A stretch of 64,000 nt of DNA from Leptospirales bacterium (GTDB lineage: Bacteria; Spirochaetota; Leptospiria; Leptospirales; Leptonemataceae), in the NCBI GenBank assembly GCA_019694655.1, contig JAIBBN010000002.1:496001-560000 (forward strand). The letters run 5' to 3'. Below, piece after piece: positions 25,001 through 33,422 of this stretch; the stretch's first letter is position 1, and every line of letters begins with the position of its first letter. Position numbers and translations under genes: made by a program. The notes under the pieces were generated by a model. It did not search any database. It saw only the letters and a program-made list of their open reading frames with translations, and was not told where the DNA came from.

Positions 25001-25828
25001 TCAGGCCAGCTCGGCAAGCGCCTGCTGCGCCTCCTGGTCATTGGGCGCCTTGCCGTGCCATTTGAAGTTGTCTTCCATAAACGATACGCCTTTGCCAAGG
25101 ATTGTATCGAAAACGATCATCTGCGGCCCATCTTCATATTCGCGAGCGTCTTCAAAAACGCTGCGGATCTTGCGAATGTCATGACCGTCCTCGCGCCGGG
25201 TGCGCCAGCCGTAGGCCTTGAACTTTGCGGCCAGATCGCCCAGATCGCAGACATCGCGGGTCTTTCCATCGATCTGGATGCCATTGTGATCCATGAAGCC
25301 AATCACCGGCGCACGATTGGCGGCGGCCATTGTAGCTGCTTCCCATGTCATTCCTTCGCCGCACTCTCCGTCGGAAATGCAGCAGTAGACGCGGTAGGAA
25401 CTTTGCTGTACGCGGGCGCCGAGCGCCAGACCGACAGCATTGGAGAGTCCCTGCCCCAGCGATCCGGATGAATTCTCAAGCTCCGGCAAATAGCGCGTCG
25501 ACGGATGTCCCTGTAACGGCGAACCCAGCTTTCGGAAACTCAATAGATCAAGATCCTTAAAGAAGCCGCGCGCCTTCATTGCGGCGTAGCGAATGGCCCC
25601 GGTGTGACCGTTGGAGAGAATGAGGCGATCCCGTTCCGGCCAATCCGGCCGTTCTGGATCCAAGCGAAGCGCATCGAAATAGAGGACTGAAAAAATATCG
25701 GCCAGTCCAAGCGGGCCGCCTGGGTGACCGCAGGCGGCGGCATGCACCATGGAAATGATGTCGCGTCGTATATGCCTGGCGCGCTCGGCCAGTTGCTCGT
25801 TACTCAATCTGGAACTGCTTGCATTCAT
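25001..25828 (-). CDS. Transketolase, N-terminal (TPP-binding) subunit
   Basis: A 275-aa stand-alone N-terminal half of transketolase. It shows ACGHPGGPLGLADI, LILSNGHTGAIRYA, ENSSGSLGQGLSNAVG and the TPP/Mg motif SDGECGEGMTWEAA followed by DHNGIQIDG. The TPP diphosphate and metal ligands are intact. In split transketolases a separate C-terminal subunit supplies the pyrimidine-binding and C-terminal domains; no such gene is present in this window. It acts in the non-oxidative pentose phosphate pathway. The start codon follows the DUF420-like stop by seven bases, suggesting one transcript. Confidence 0.92.
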   Translation of the reverse strand: MNASSSRLSNEQLAERARHIRRDIISMVHAAACGHPGGPLGLADIFSVLYFDALRLDPERPDWPERDRLILSNGHTGAIRYAAMKARGFFKDLDLLSFRKLGSPLQGHPSTRYLPELENSSGSLGQGLSNAVGLALGARVQQSSYRVYCCISDGECGEGMTWEAATMAAANRAPVIGFMDHNGIQIDGKTRDVCDLGDLAAKFKAYGWRTRREDGHDIRKIRSVFEDAREYEDGPQMIVFDTILGKGVSFMEDNFKWHGKAPNDQEAQQALAELA

Positions 25829-25835
25829 TTCAGTT

Positions 25836-26222
25836 TCACGCCTGCCCGAACAAAAATAAACCGGAGATGTACACTGCCAGGTAGAGAGGCAAAAACACGC
25901 GCTGCAAACGCAAATGCCAGAGCCGATGGCGGCGCAATCCGGCGGTCACAGTCGCCAGCATCAGCAAAAAGGCCGCGCTTGCTGCAATGCGGTGCGCCAG
26001 GATCGCCCAGGCCGGCGCCTGTGGCAGAAAGCCCGCCGACTGACTATCGCCGCCATGAAACAGATGTACCGCAGCCAGCAGCCAGACGGCGCTCAGCAGC
26101 ACCAGGCTCACGCCGGCCATCATCCAGCGCCGGTGCCGCGCCGTTTGCCGACGTAACAGATAGCCGATTGTAAAGCAAAGCGTGGCCAGACTCATGCCAA
26201 GGTTGACTGCCAGATAGCTCAT
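25836..26222 (-). CDS. DUF420-like four-helix membrane protein
   Basis: A 128-aa protein with four hydrophobic helices. Conserved His are spread as in the DUF420/CtaM (YozB) family: TARHRRWMMAGVSLVL after helix 1, AVHLFHGG after helix 2, LAHRIAA at the start of helix 3, and RRHRLWHLRLQRVFLPLYLA before helix 4. CtaM-like proteins help mature haem-copper oxidases, and similar His patterns suggest haem binding. No oxidase genes are nearby. It precedes the transketolase subunit gene by seven bases. Confidence 0.65.
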   Translation of the reverse strand: MSYLAVNLGMSLATLCFTIGYLLRRQTARHRRWMMAGVSLVLLSAVWLLAAVHLFHGGDSQSAGFLPQAPAWAILAHRIAASAAFLLMLATVTAGLRRHRLWHLRLQRVFLPLYLAVYISGLFLFGQA

Positions 26223-26257
26223 TGCCGTCGGTCAAGTTTGGACGTCGGTCGCAGCTG

Positions 26258-27070
26258 TTAAGCGCTTTTCCACTGCCGATGCGTTCGGAAATGACGCCAG
26301 AGAATCTTCAGACCGCGCAAAGTCAAAAGCGGGTCGACAACATCGAAGAGTTCCGGCGCCGCCGCCTGGAGGGTAGCAGACAGTCCGCCAGTCGCGATGA
26401 CTCGCGCTGTCTCGGGATGGATGCTGTCTTTCATCCGCTGCGTAATCTCGCGCACCAATCCTACCCAGCCATAAAAAAAACCGGCCTGCAGCGCATGAAC
26501 GGTAGTATCGCCAACCACTCCGCATTCGGGGCTGCGAAATTCAATCGGCGGCAGTTGGGCCGTCCGCTGTGAAAGCGTATCAATGCTGATCTTCAATCCC
26601 GGGGCAATGGCCCCGCCGCAGAAGGCCCCTGCTTGCACCAAACAGAAAGTAGTAGCCGTCCCCAGGTCGACGATGATCAGATTGCCCGGATAAAGCGCCG
26701 CCCCGGCCACCGCATTTACCAGACGATCGGCGCCGATCTCCGCCGGGGCCGGGTAGCATAATCCGATAGGCAATCCCATGTCGTGCGTCACCCGTAGCGC
26801 ATCGCATTGGAAGTAATCGTGTGCCATGCGCTCAACAATAGGATTGAAAGATGGCACGACGCTGGAATAGAGGAAGGCCTCCACGGATTGCGGCGACACG
26901 CCTGCCGTTTCCAGAAAACCAAGCAAGAAGATGCCAAGTTCGTCGGAGGTTCGGTCGCGCCGGGTAACAGCGCGCCAGCTGCGCACGACCTCAAAGCCTT
27001 CGTCGGGCAGCAGCAATCCAAACACTGTATTGGAATTGCCAATATCAACGGCTAGAATGTACTGATTCAT
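26258..27070 (-). CDS. coaX: Type III pantothenate kinase
   Basis: A 270-aa CoaX. The phosphate 1 motif is DIGNSNTVFG at the N-terminus, GADRLVNAVAGA follows in the middle, and the second phosphate motif is VDLGTATTF. It phosphorylates pantothenate in the first step of coenzyme A synthesis. Type III enzymes are not inhibited by CoA and need a monovalent cation. The ATG at 27070 overlaps the stop of birA (ATGA). The same order, biotin ligase followed by CoaX, is common in bacteria, where a fused BirA-CoaX also exists. A long upstream in-frame extension inside birA is rejected. Confidence 0.97.
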   Translation of the reverse strand: MNQYILAVDIGNSNTVFGLLLPDEGFEVVRSWRAVTRRDRTSDELGIFLLGFLETAGVSPQSVEAFLYSSVVPSFNPIVERMAHDYFQCDALRVTHDMGLPIGLCYPAPAEIGADRLVNAVAGAALYPGNLIIVDLGTATTFCLVQAGAFCGGAIAPGLKISIDTLSQRTAQLPPIEFRSPECGVVGDTTVHALQAGFFYGWVGLVREITQRMKDSIHPETARVIATGGLSATLQAAAPELFDVVDPLLTLRGLKILWRHFRTHRQWKSA

Positions 27071-27831
27071 ACCATGCTCGCGGCCGTTTGCTCCGGCCAG
27101 TCGAAAAGTTTCAACAGCCGTCCGTCGCTCAGGCGTTCCGCCAGCAGCGCGCCATCGTCGCCAATGCCGCAAACCATGGCGGGGCCCTGCTCCGTTTGGA
27201 TCGTATGTGAATCTAAGTAATTCGCCTGGCGCAGTTCGCTCAGCCAGACTTCTTCGCCGGTCAGGCTCCCGCCAAGGATTTCGTTCAACTGACGCGCAAA
27301 GCCGGCGACACATTCATCCAGGGGCAGCGGCGCCCCGTCGGGAAAGAGGCTGAAGGCCGGCGTCTCCGGTCGCTCGTTGTCGGCAAGAATCGGCGCCTGG
27401 CCCTGCCAGTTAAGGCCAAGCCCCAGAATGACTCGCTGCAGGTCCTGCCCGCCCTCAGCCTCGGCCAGCAGTCCGGCCAGTTTGCCCCATTGGCCCTCGT
27501 GGTGCAGATAGAGATCGTTGGGCCACTTGATCGCCAGCCGACGCAACTGCGCGCCAGGCAGCTGCTGCAAGCTGCGATACAGCGCCACGCCCGCCATCAG
27601 CGGCAGTAGCGGCAGTGAAAAACGCGGCGGCAAATCCAGCGCAACAGACAGGATCAGGCTGTCGCCGGGTCGCGACTGCCAGCTTCGACCGCGACGTCCG
27701 CGCCCTCTGGTTTGCATGCGGGCCAGCACAACGACGCCAGCATTGGTTTTGCTGCGACGCAAATAGTCGTTGGTGGAATCGACCTCGTCAAGACGCAGCC
27801 ACGTTTCTGGCCGGCAATCGATCCAGCTCAT
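27067..27831 (-). CDS. birA: Biotin--[acetyl-CoA-carboxylase] ligase
   Basis: A 254-aa monofunctional biotin protein ligase. It has the family start LDEVDSTNDYLRR, the flexible loop GRGRRGRSWQS that closes over biotinyl-AMP, and the motif LAIKWPNDLYL with the catalytic Lys. There is no N-terminal helix-turn-helix, so it does not repress transcription. It attaches biotin to the carboxyl carrier protein of acyl-CoA carboxylases. It lies between an HtrA-like protease and coaX with four-base overlaps on both sides. Confidence 0.95.
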   Translation of the reverse strand: MSWIDCRPETWLRLDEVDSTNDYLRRSKTNAGVVVLARMQTRGRGRRGRSWQSRPGDSLILSVALDLPPRFSLPLLPLMAGVALYRSLQQLPGAQLRRLAIKWPNDLYLHHEGQWGKLAGLLAEAEGGQDLQRVILGLGLNWQGQAPILADNERPETPAFSLFPDGAPLPLDECVAGFARQLNEILGGSLTGEEVWLSELRQANYLDSHTIQTEQGPAMVCGIGDDGALLAERLSDGRLLKLFDWPEQTAASMV

Positions 27832-28937
27832 TCGTCGAGGCTCTCGCCGACAGTAGCCTGCAGCGTCAGGTCGTGTTTGTTGCGCATGATCTTCAGTTCC
27901 AGTTTACCGTCGACGCCAACGCGCTGCACTTCGCCAACCAGGTCTTCCGGACTCCGCACCGGCTTGTTGTTTACGCTGTAGATGAAGTCGTATTCCTGCA
28001 GTCCGGCATCCGCCGCCGCAGAACCTGGCAGCACCTGAATCACAATGACGCCCTCGCGCTGACCGACGCCCAGATCCTGCCGCAACGCAGCCGCCGGCGC
28101 GCCAACCTGAACGCCTAATGTCGGCGTACCGATGACACGCTGTTCGCGCTTCAGGCGTTCGATTACGCTCTTGGCTTCGTTAATAGGAATGGCAAAGCCA
28201 ATGCCCACATTGCCGCCGCTGGTCGAGTAGATCGACTGGTTGATGCCGATAACCTGCCCAAAGACATTTAGCAAGGGACCGCCGGAATTGCCGGGATTGA
28301 TTGAGGCGTCAGTCTGAATACGCGAAAACTGGGTGCTGTCAATACGGCGCGCCTTAGCTGAAATCGAGCCGACCGTAAAGGTGCGGTCCAGACCGAAGGG
28401 AGCGCCCAGTGCAAATGCCAGCTGGCCAACTTCAACCTTATCGGAATCGCCCAGCAGCGCCGGCACCAATCGCTCCGAAGCCGCCACACGAATGACGGCG
28501 ACGTCGCTGGCTTCATCGCGACCGACCAGCCGGGCTGTCTGCGTGGAATTGTCGCTGAAGATCACCTCAATTTTGCGCGCGCCGGCTACTACGTGGTTGT
28601 TGGTGACGATGTGTCCCTCACGATCGATCACAAAGCCGGAGCCAGCTTGCTCTTGCTGGCGGTAAAGATCCAGCCAGAAGCCGGAGCGCACCAGGACATT
28701 GGTTTTGATAAAGACCACGGAGGGCGAGGCTTTCTTATAGATATTGATAAAGGATTGCTGCAGCTCCAGTGCGGCGTGCTGGTCGTTGGCCGAGAGCGGA
28801 TCGGCTTGCGTCTGGCTGACGCCGCTGATTGCATCGCGAATCCCGCTGTAGATCAGGGGACTGAAAATCATCCCCGCCACCAATGCGGCCAGGATGGAAT
28901 TGATCAGCGTCAATCGAGAGATTCGTATTTGGGCCAT
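27828..28937 (-). CDS. HtrA/Deg-type serine protease with PDZ domain
   Basis: A 369-aa periplasmic protease. An N-terminal signal anchor (LINSILAALVAGMIFSPLIY) is followed by a trypsin-like domain with the complete triad: His115 in VTNNHVVAG, Asp145 in ASDVAVIR and Ser218 in NPGNSGGPL. One PDZ domain follows (about 275-365), which binds C-terminal peptides of substrates and controls activity, as in DegS and HhoB. One PDZ and a retained anchor make it closest in layout to DegS. The stop overlaps the birA start (ATGA). The ATG at 28937 is clear. Confidence 0.95.
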   Translation of the reverse strand: MAQIRISRLTLINSILAALVAGMIFSPLIYSGIRDAISGVSQTQADPLSANDQHAALELQQSFINIYKKASPSVVFIKTNVLVRSGFWLDLYRQQEQAGSGFVIDREGHIVTNNHVVAGARKIEVIFSDNSTQTARLVGRDEASDVAVIRVAASERLVPALLGDSDKVEVGQLAFALGAPFGLDRTFTVGSISAKARRIDSTQFSRIQTDASINPGNSGGPLLNVFGQVIGINQSIYSTSGGNVGIGFAIPINEAKSVIERLKREQRVIGTPTLGVQVGAPAAALRQDLGVGQREGVIVIQVLPGSAAADAGLQEYDFIYSVNNKPVRSPEDLVGEVQRVGVDGKLELKIMRNKHDLTLQATVGESLDE

Positions 28938-28979
28938 GAAACTTCCTCAATGCAAGTGCATTTTCCAGGCAATCGCCGC

Positions 28980-30176
28980 TCAGCCTCTGACGCCCAGACT
29001 GGCGCCCTCCAGCTTCTGATTGCGCGGCAGGTCCGCAGGCAAACGTCCGTCATGAGTGTTTGCGGCCACGCGGAGTAAATGATCGCCATAGTGCTGGAGC
29101 TTCCAGCGGCTGAGCAGATCCATAGCCTGCAATTCGGCCAGACTTGCCGGCTGCGCTTCGGCGATCGCTTGCAGCGCGCGGTTGTTTACGACCATCGACG
29201 GATCCATGCCGCGCAGCTCCGCAATCCGCGTGCGCCAGCGCTTCAGCCGCTTCAGCGCCGCGATGGCCGAAGACGAGAGTTCTTCGCGCCGCGGCAATTC
29301 CTCATCCTTGATAATCGCATCGCCTTGAAAGGCCTGCAGCAGACGACGTCCGTCCTTGCGCAGCAAGGCCGGATGCAAGCCGCGCACTCGCTCCAGCTCC
29401 TGCTGAGCCGCGGGCTGCAGCTGCAGCAGCTGCAGCAATACGTCGTTGGTAGCAATGCGAAAGACCGCCAGATTTTCCTGACGCGCACGATGCTCGCGCA
29501 CCGCTGCCAGCTCGCGGAGTATGGCGCGTTGGCGCGGAGCAAGATCCAGCGCGCCCGGGAGGCGCAACCATGCGTCGCTTTCCTCTCGGCGTTCCTCTGG
29601 AAGCAAGGCGGCGCTGCACAGTCGCTCCAATTCTTGATTCATTTCTTCGCGGACGCCGGATGATTCAATCTCCGGAGCCAGCCGCTGCATCAATTCGTGA
29701 AGGTAAATAGTATCGGTGTGCGCATAGTCCAGCTGCGAACGAGTCAGAGGTCGTCGCTTCCAGTTGGACTTCTGCTCCTTTTTTTCCAGAGCAAGGCCTA
29801 GATAGCGCTGCACAAGGCTGCTGAGCGAACAGGACTCCAGTCCAAGCATGCGGCAGGCAATCATCGTATCGAAAAGACAACAGAACTCAAAGGGATGCGC
29901 CCGCCGCAATTCAACCATGTCGCTGGCGGCGGCGTGAAAGATCTTCGTAATCGCAGGAGAGGCAAAGATTGGCGCCAGCGGGGCCAGATTCAAAGCCGCC
30001 AGCGGATCGATCAGGTAGTGGCCGCCAGGACTGGAGATTTGGACAAGGCAGAGCTCGGGCTGGTAGGTGAAGTAACCAGAGGATTCCGTATCCACCGCAA
30101 TCCACTGGCCCTGCCCCAGCTGCGTCGCCGCCAGTTCCAGCTGGTGCTGGCGCTCTATGTAGAGGTAGTCAGCCAC
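28980..30176 (-). CDS. rnd: Ribonuclease D-like 3'-5' exonuclease
   Basis: A 398-aa RNase D. The DEDDy exonuclease signature is complete: VDTES (Asp29, Glu31), FHAAASDMVELRR with the second Asp, and YAHTDTIYLHEL with Tyr and Asp. The C-terminal half carries HRDC-like helical repeats (LRELAAVREHRARQENLAVF). RNase D trims the 3' ends of tRNA precursors and other small RNAs. It is divergent from the signal peptidase-like gene, with only 71 bases between them. Confidence 0.92.
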   Translation of the reverse strand: MADYLYIERQHQLELAATQLGQGQWIAVDTESSGYFTYQPELCLVQISSPGGHYLIDPLAALNLAPLAPIFASPAITKIFHAAASDMVELRRAHPFEFCCLFDTMIACRMLGLESCSLSSLVQRYLGLALEKKEQKSNWKRRPLTRSQLDYAHTDTIYLHELMQRLAPEIESSGVREEMNQELERLCSAALLPEERREESDAWLRLPGALDLAPRQRAILRELAAVREHRARQENLAVFRIATNDVLLQLLQLQPAAQQELERVRGLHPALLRKDGRRLLQAFQGDAIIKDEELPRREELSSSAIAALKRLKRWRTRIAELRGMDPSMVVNNRALQAIAEAQPASLAELQAMDLLSRWKLQHYGDHLLRVAANTHDGRLPADLPRNQKLEGASLGVRG

Positions 30177-30247
30177 GGCTGAGGACCAGGCTCTGCCGCC
30201 AAGCGGCTGACGCGACTGTATTTTCTATTCGAATCGCTTGACCGGGA

Positions 30248-30886
30248 GTGGCAGCAGCGGCGCCTTTCGCTGTGCTCATCCGCGATCGCGACCTGGCGCC
30301 GCCGCGCAAGAAGGGAATCAGCCGCCAGCAGGCCCTGATTGGAGCGGTCGGCGGCCTGGCGCTTGGATTCCTGTCGCGCTTTGCCATCCATGCCTGGCTG
30401 GTTTTTCCGTTCAGCCCGCAGAGTGCAGCAATGGCCCCGGCCCTGCCGGCAGGACATCGCGTTTATGTCTGGCGCAATTTTGATCGCAATGAGCTGCAGC
30501 GCGGCACGATTGTACTCTATCGACACCCGCAACAATCGGATCGTTTCCTGATTGGCCGCATTATTGGGCTGCCAGGCGAGCAAGTGCAACTGCATGAGCG
30601 CCGGGTCTATATCAACAACCAGCTTCTTGGCCAGGCCATTGCAGCTCCCTGGGAGGCGGCTGCCGAGCGCAACGCCCTTTATCGCGAACCGCCCGATCCG
30701 GAAAATAGCGCGCACCGCGACTTTTTTCCTCCGCGCATATTGAAAGAGAACGAGGTCTTTGTCCTTGGCGACAATCGTCCCGAAGCCTTTGATTCGCGAA
30801 TTCTTGGTCCAATTGACAGACAGTTGCTAGATGGAGTCATCCACGCCGATCAAGCCCCAAACCAGGTATTCGCTACCAGTCGATGA
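30248..30886 (+). CDS. Signal peptidase I homologue lacking catalytic Ser and Lys
   Basis: A 212-aa S26 (LepB) family protein with one N-terminal membrane helix. The family framework is clear: a SxxM-P box (SAAMAPALPAG), LIGRIIGLPGEQV, RRVYINNQ and the structural box FVLGDNRPEAFDSR with LGPID. However, the nucleophile position directly before Met62 is Ala61 instead of Ser, and the general-base position in the IxRxIGLPG box is Gly103 instead of Lys. Both were checked on the DNA (gcagcaatg and attggccgc). A classical Ser/Lys signal peptidase activity is therefore not expected. GTG start; a second GTG at 30272 is possible. It may be a regulatory or scaffold paralogue. Confidence 0.85.
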   Translation: MAAAAPFAVLIRDRDLAPPRKKGISRQQALIGAVGGLALGFLSRFAIHAWLVFPFSPQSAAMAPALPAGHRVYVWRNFDRNELQRGTIVLYRHPQQSDRFLIGRIIGLPGEQVQLHERRVYINNQLLGQAIAAPWEAAAERNALYREPPDPENSAHRDFFPPRILKENEVFVLGDNRPEAFDSRILGPIDRQLLDGVIHADQAPNQVFATSR

Positions 30887-32558
30887 TCGCCTGCATGCGC
30901 TCGGCATCGGCAAACAATCCGCCGCGCTCACAGGCTCCCATGCGACCGCGACGCACGATCTCAGCAAATCCCAGCGCCAGCTCAATATAGACTCCGCCCT
31001 TGCGGCCGGCCTGGCGAATCAGTTCCGCCAGAGCCAGAGATTGATACAAGGTATCACACAATACCAGACCGTTGCTCGCCAACCAGGCGGAATCCTTGCA
31101 CATCGCTTGGGCGCGCTGAAAATCGGCGCGCGCCTGTTGCGCTGCAGAGTCCAGCGAAGCAGGCGCCGCTGTAAGCATTAGCTCCAGTTCCGCTGCCAGC
31201 GCGGCCTGCACGCGCGATCGTTGGAAGGCCTTGTGCGTATGCTCGGCAATAATCTGATGCGTGCCCTCCCAGGTCTCATTGATGATCGAATCATTGTGCA
31301 GGCGCGGAAGGATGGAGAAGTCGCCCAGGATGCCGTTGCCGCCGTGGAGTAGAATAGCCTGGTGGGTTAGCCAGGTGCTGAGGGCAGAACCTGTGTACTT
31401 GAGCAGCGGTGAGAGCGCCAGTGCGCTGGCCGCACCACGCTCCGCCAAATTCAGATTTCGAAAACACAGCAGAGTTTGCGCCTGGTGCAGGCATTGCATC
31501 TCAGCGAGGGTTCGCTGGCTGGAGGGAAAGTCCTTGATCTTTCTGCCGTAAGCTTCGCGGGCCCGGGAATAAGCGCGGGCCTCCAGAAATGCGCGCCGGC
31601 TAATGCCCGCGCCGGAAACGGCAACGTGCAGACGCGATGTCTGAATTACATACTTGATCAAGTTGGCCAATCCATGGGCCGGGCGGCCTAGCTCTTCCGC
31701 CTCGCAGTCCTCGTAGACTACTTCGACGGTGATCTTGCCCCGCGAGCCAATGATATCTTTCTTGCGCAGAATGCGCGCGCCGTTGAGCTCGCCATTGCGT
31801 TTCAGGCGGGGAACAAGAAACAGGCCGATGGTCGAACCGCCATTGACGCGCGCCGTCGTTACCCACAGATCGCCGGGATTGGAACAGAACCACTTCTCGC
31901 CGTTGAGCGTCCAGCTGCCATCGGCGCGTCGTTCCGCCACCGTCCGATTCTGAGCAACATTCGACCCGCCCACACGTTCCGTTACATACTGTCCGCACAT
32001 GAAGTGCGATGCGGATCCCCTGGCCGCAACAAGTTGTAGATAACGCTGCTGCTGCTCTTCGGCGCCGAGGGCCTTCAGGGCGCGGATCATGCCGTCGGTC
32101 ATGGCCAGAGGACAGGTAAAGCCTGCCTCGCCATTGAGATTGGCCAGGTAAGCCAGGGCCATGCGATGGAACATACTGAAGCGATGTTTCCAATCGGGGT
32201 GAAAGTCAAGGTTGCAGATTCCGTACTCGTAGGAGATGCGTCTCAACTCCAATTGTTCCGTGCAGTAGACCACGCGATCAATACGATTGCCGGCGCGATC
32301 AAATTGTTCCACGTATCCGTACTTTCCCTCCTTGTGCGCCGCCTCCGCCAGGTCGTTGAGGATGCCGCCACACAGGGCGCCGTATCCGGACAGGTGATGC
32401 TCGAGATCGGCGGCGTAAGGCGCGTCGCCCGCTGCGTTTTCCTCTGCAAGATCGCGCAACGCCGGATCAGAGTCGTAAAAATTCAGGCCGGCCACTCCTC
32501 TGTAGTCGCTGATATCGAAGGGGGCCAACCCCGGATTGGCGGAAGAATTCAGGCTCAT
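30873..32558 (-). CDS. AidB-like acyl-CoA dehydrogenase
   Basis: A 561-aa flavoprotein, longer than ordinary acyl-CoA dehydrogenases (about 380 aa) and in the AidB/long ACAD size range. It has MCGQYVTERVGGSNVAQN, WTLNGEKWFCSNPGDLWV, IKYVIQTSRLHVAVSGAG, LLHGGNGILGDFSILPR and NETWEGTHQIIAEHT, with the catalytic-type Glu in WEG. The C-terminal extension (about 455-561) matches AidB-type architecture. AidB proteins bind FAD and DNA and act in alkylation stress; others oxidise acyl-CoAs. The ATG at 32558 is preferred over an extension to 32597. The 3' end overlaps the converging signal peptidase-like gene by 14 bases. Confidence 0.9.
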   Translation of the reverse strand: MSLNSSANPGLAPFDISDYRGVAGLNFYDSDPALRDLAEENAAGDAPYAADLEHHLSGYGALCGGILNDLAEAAHKEGKYGYVEQFDRAGNRIDRVVYCTEQLELRRISYEYGICNLDFHPDWKHRFSMFHRMALAYLANLNGEAGFTCPLAMTDGMIRALKALGAEEQQQRYLQLVAARGSASHFMCGQYVTERVGGSNVAQNRTVAERRADGSWTLNGEKWFCSNPGDLWVTTARVNGGSTIGLFLVPRLKRNGELNGARILRKKDIIGSRGKITVEVVYEDCEAEELGRPAHGLANLIKYVIQTSRLHVAVSGAGISRRAFLEARAYSRAREAYGRKIKDFPSSQRTLAEMQCLHQAQTLLCFRNLNLAERGAASALALSPLLKYTGSALSTWLTHQAILLHGGNGILGDFSILPRLHNDSIINETWEGTHQIIAEHTHKAFQRSRVQAALAAELELMLTAAPASLDSAAQQARADFQRAQAMCKDSAWLASNGLVLCDTLYQSLALAELIRQAGRKGGVYIELALGFAEIVRRGRMGACERGGLFADAERMQAIIDW

Positions 32559-32675
32559 AGCAGCAGCGTAGCGGCCGATCGAGCGGCTGCCAACCAAAAG
32601 CTTGATGGAGCAAAGTGAAAGCAGCCCGCCCAGAAAATCGCTTGTTGACTGATCTAAGGCGCGAGACGAAGGTGT

Positions 32676-33422
32676 ATGACTGGATGGATCGATGTCGCGG
32701 CGCGACGCTGGCAGCAGACGCTCCTCGGCCTCTTAGCCGCGCTGGCTCTTCTGTCGGCTGCCAACTGCAAAGAGGAAGCGACGGATCTGCGTCTGATAGT
32801 TACCAAAGTAGAAGGCGACGTTCGCCTGCAGCGCGATAGTCAGGAGCGCCAATTGAAACTGGGCGATCTTCTGGAACGCAGGGATGTTATACTGACCGGC
32901 AAGGACTCGTGGGTCGATCTGCGCTCCGGGACAATCGGAGTCCTGCGTCTGAAGGCCGAATCGCGCATCGAAGTCGCCGATTTTGAACGGCGTCTCGACA
33001 TCCGCCAAACGGCCGGCCGTTCGCTTTTTGCTTTTGAAAAACTGGGCGGCCAAACGGAAGTATCGATTCAAACGCCTACGATCGTGGCCGCAGTGCGCGG
33101 TACAAGCTTTGGCGTCGCTGTTCAGGAAGAAGATGCTCGCGTGGCGGTTCTGTCCGGGGCCGTCGAGGTGCAGTCCGGCGAGCAAAGGCTGGCTGTCGCA
33201 GCCCTCAGCGAGGCGCGAAGCGGCGGCGACCGGCCGCTGCGCAGCGCGGCGCTGTCGCGCGAGGCGCGCAGCGATCTGCGCGAAATCATTGAAATTGAAA
33301 GCATCGGCGACCTCAGCGAGTTTGCTGAGATTCAAAGCCGACTCACCGATATGGAATTGAGCGAGTCCGGCGATGGCAGCGTGGACCAGTTGCCGCCGCG
33401 CAACATTCGGGAGGAACGATGA
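32676..33422 (+). CDS. FecR-domain lipoprotein
   Basis: A 248-aa protein. The signal peptide ends LLSAANC with the lipid-bearing Cys31. The mature part contains a FecR beta-domain: KVEGDVRLQRD, LKLGDLLERRDVILTGKDSW, LKAESRIEVADF, then TIVAAVRGTSFGVAV and VAVLSGAVEVQSG, the typical end of the FecR fold. FecR domains act as sensors linking outer-membrane or envelope signals to regulators. An acidic C-terminal helix (RSDLREIIEIESIGDLSEFA) follows. The stop overlaps the ATG of the TPR gene by four bases, and a membrane LuxR-type gene follows. This is probably one operon. Confidence 0.9.
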   Translation: MTGWIDVAARRWQQTLLGLLAALALLSAANCKEEATDLRLIVTKVEGDVRLQRDSQERQLKLGDLLERRDVILTGKDSWVDLRSGTIGVLRLKAESRIEVADFERRLDIRQTAGRSLFAFEKLGGQTEVSIQTPTIVAAVRGTSFGVAVQEEDARVAVLSGAVEVQSGEQRLAVAALSEARSGGDRPLRSAALSREARSDLREIIEIESIGDLSEFAEIQSRLTDMELSESGDGSVDQLPPRNIREER

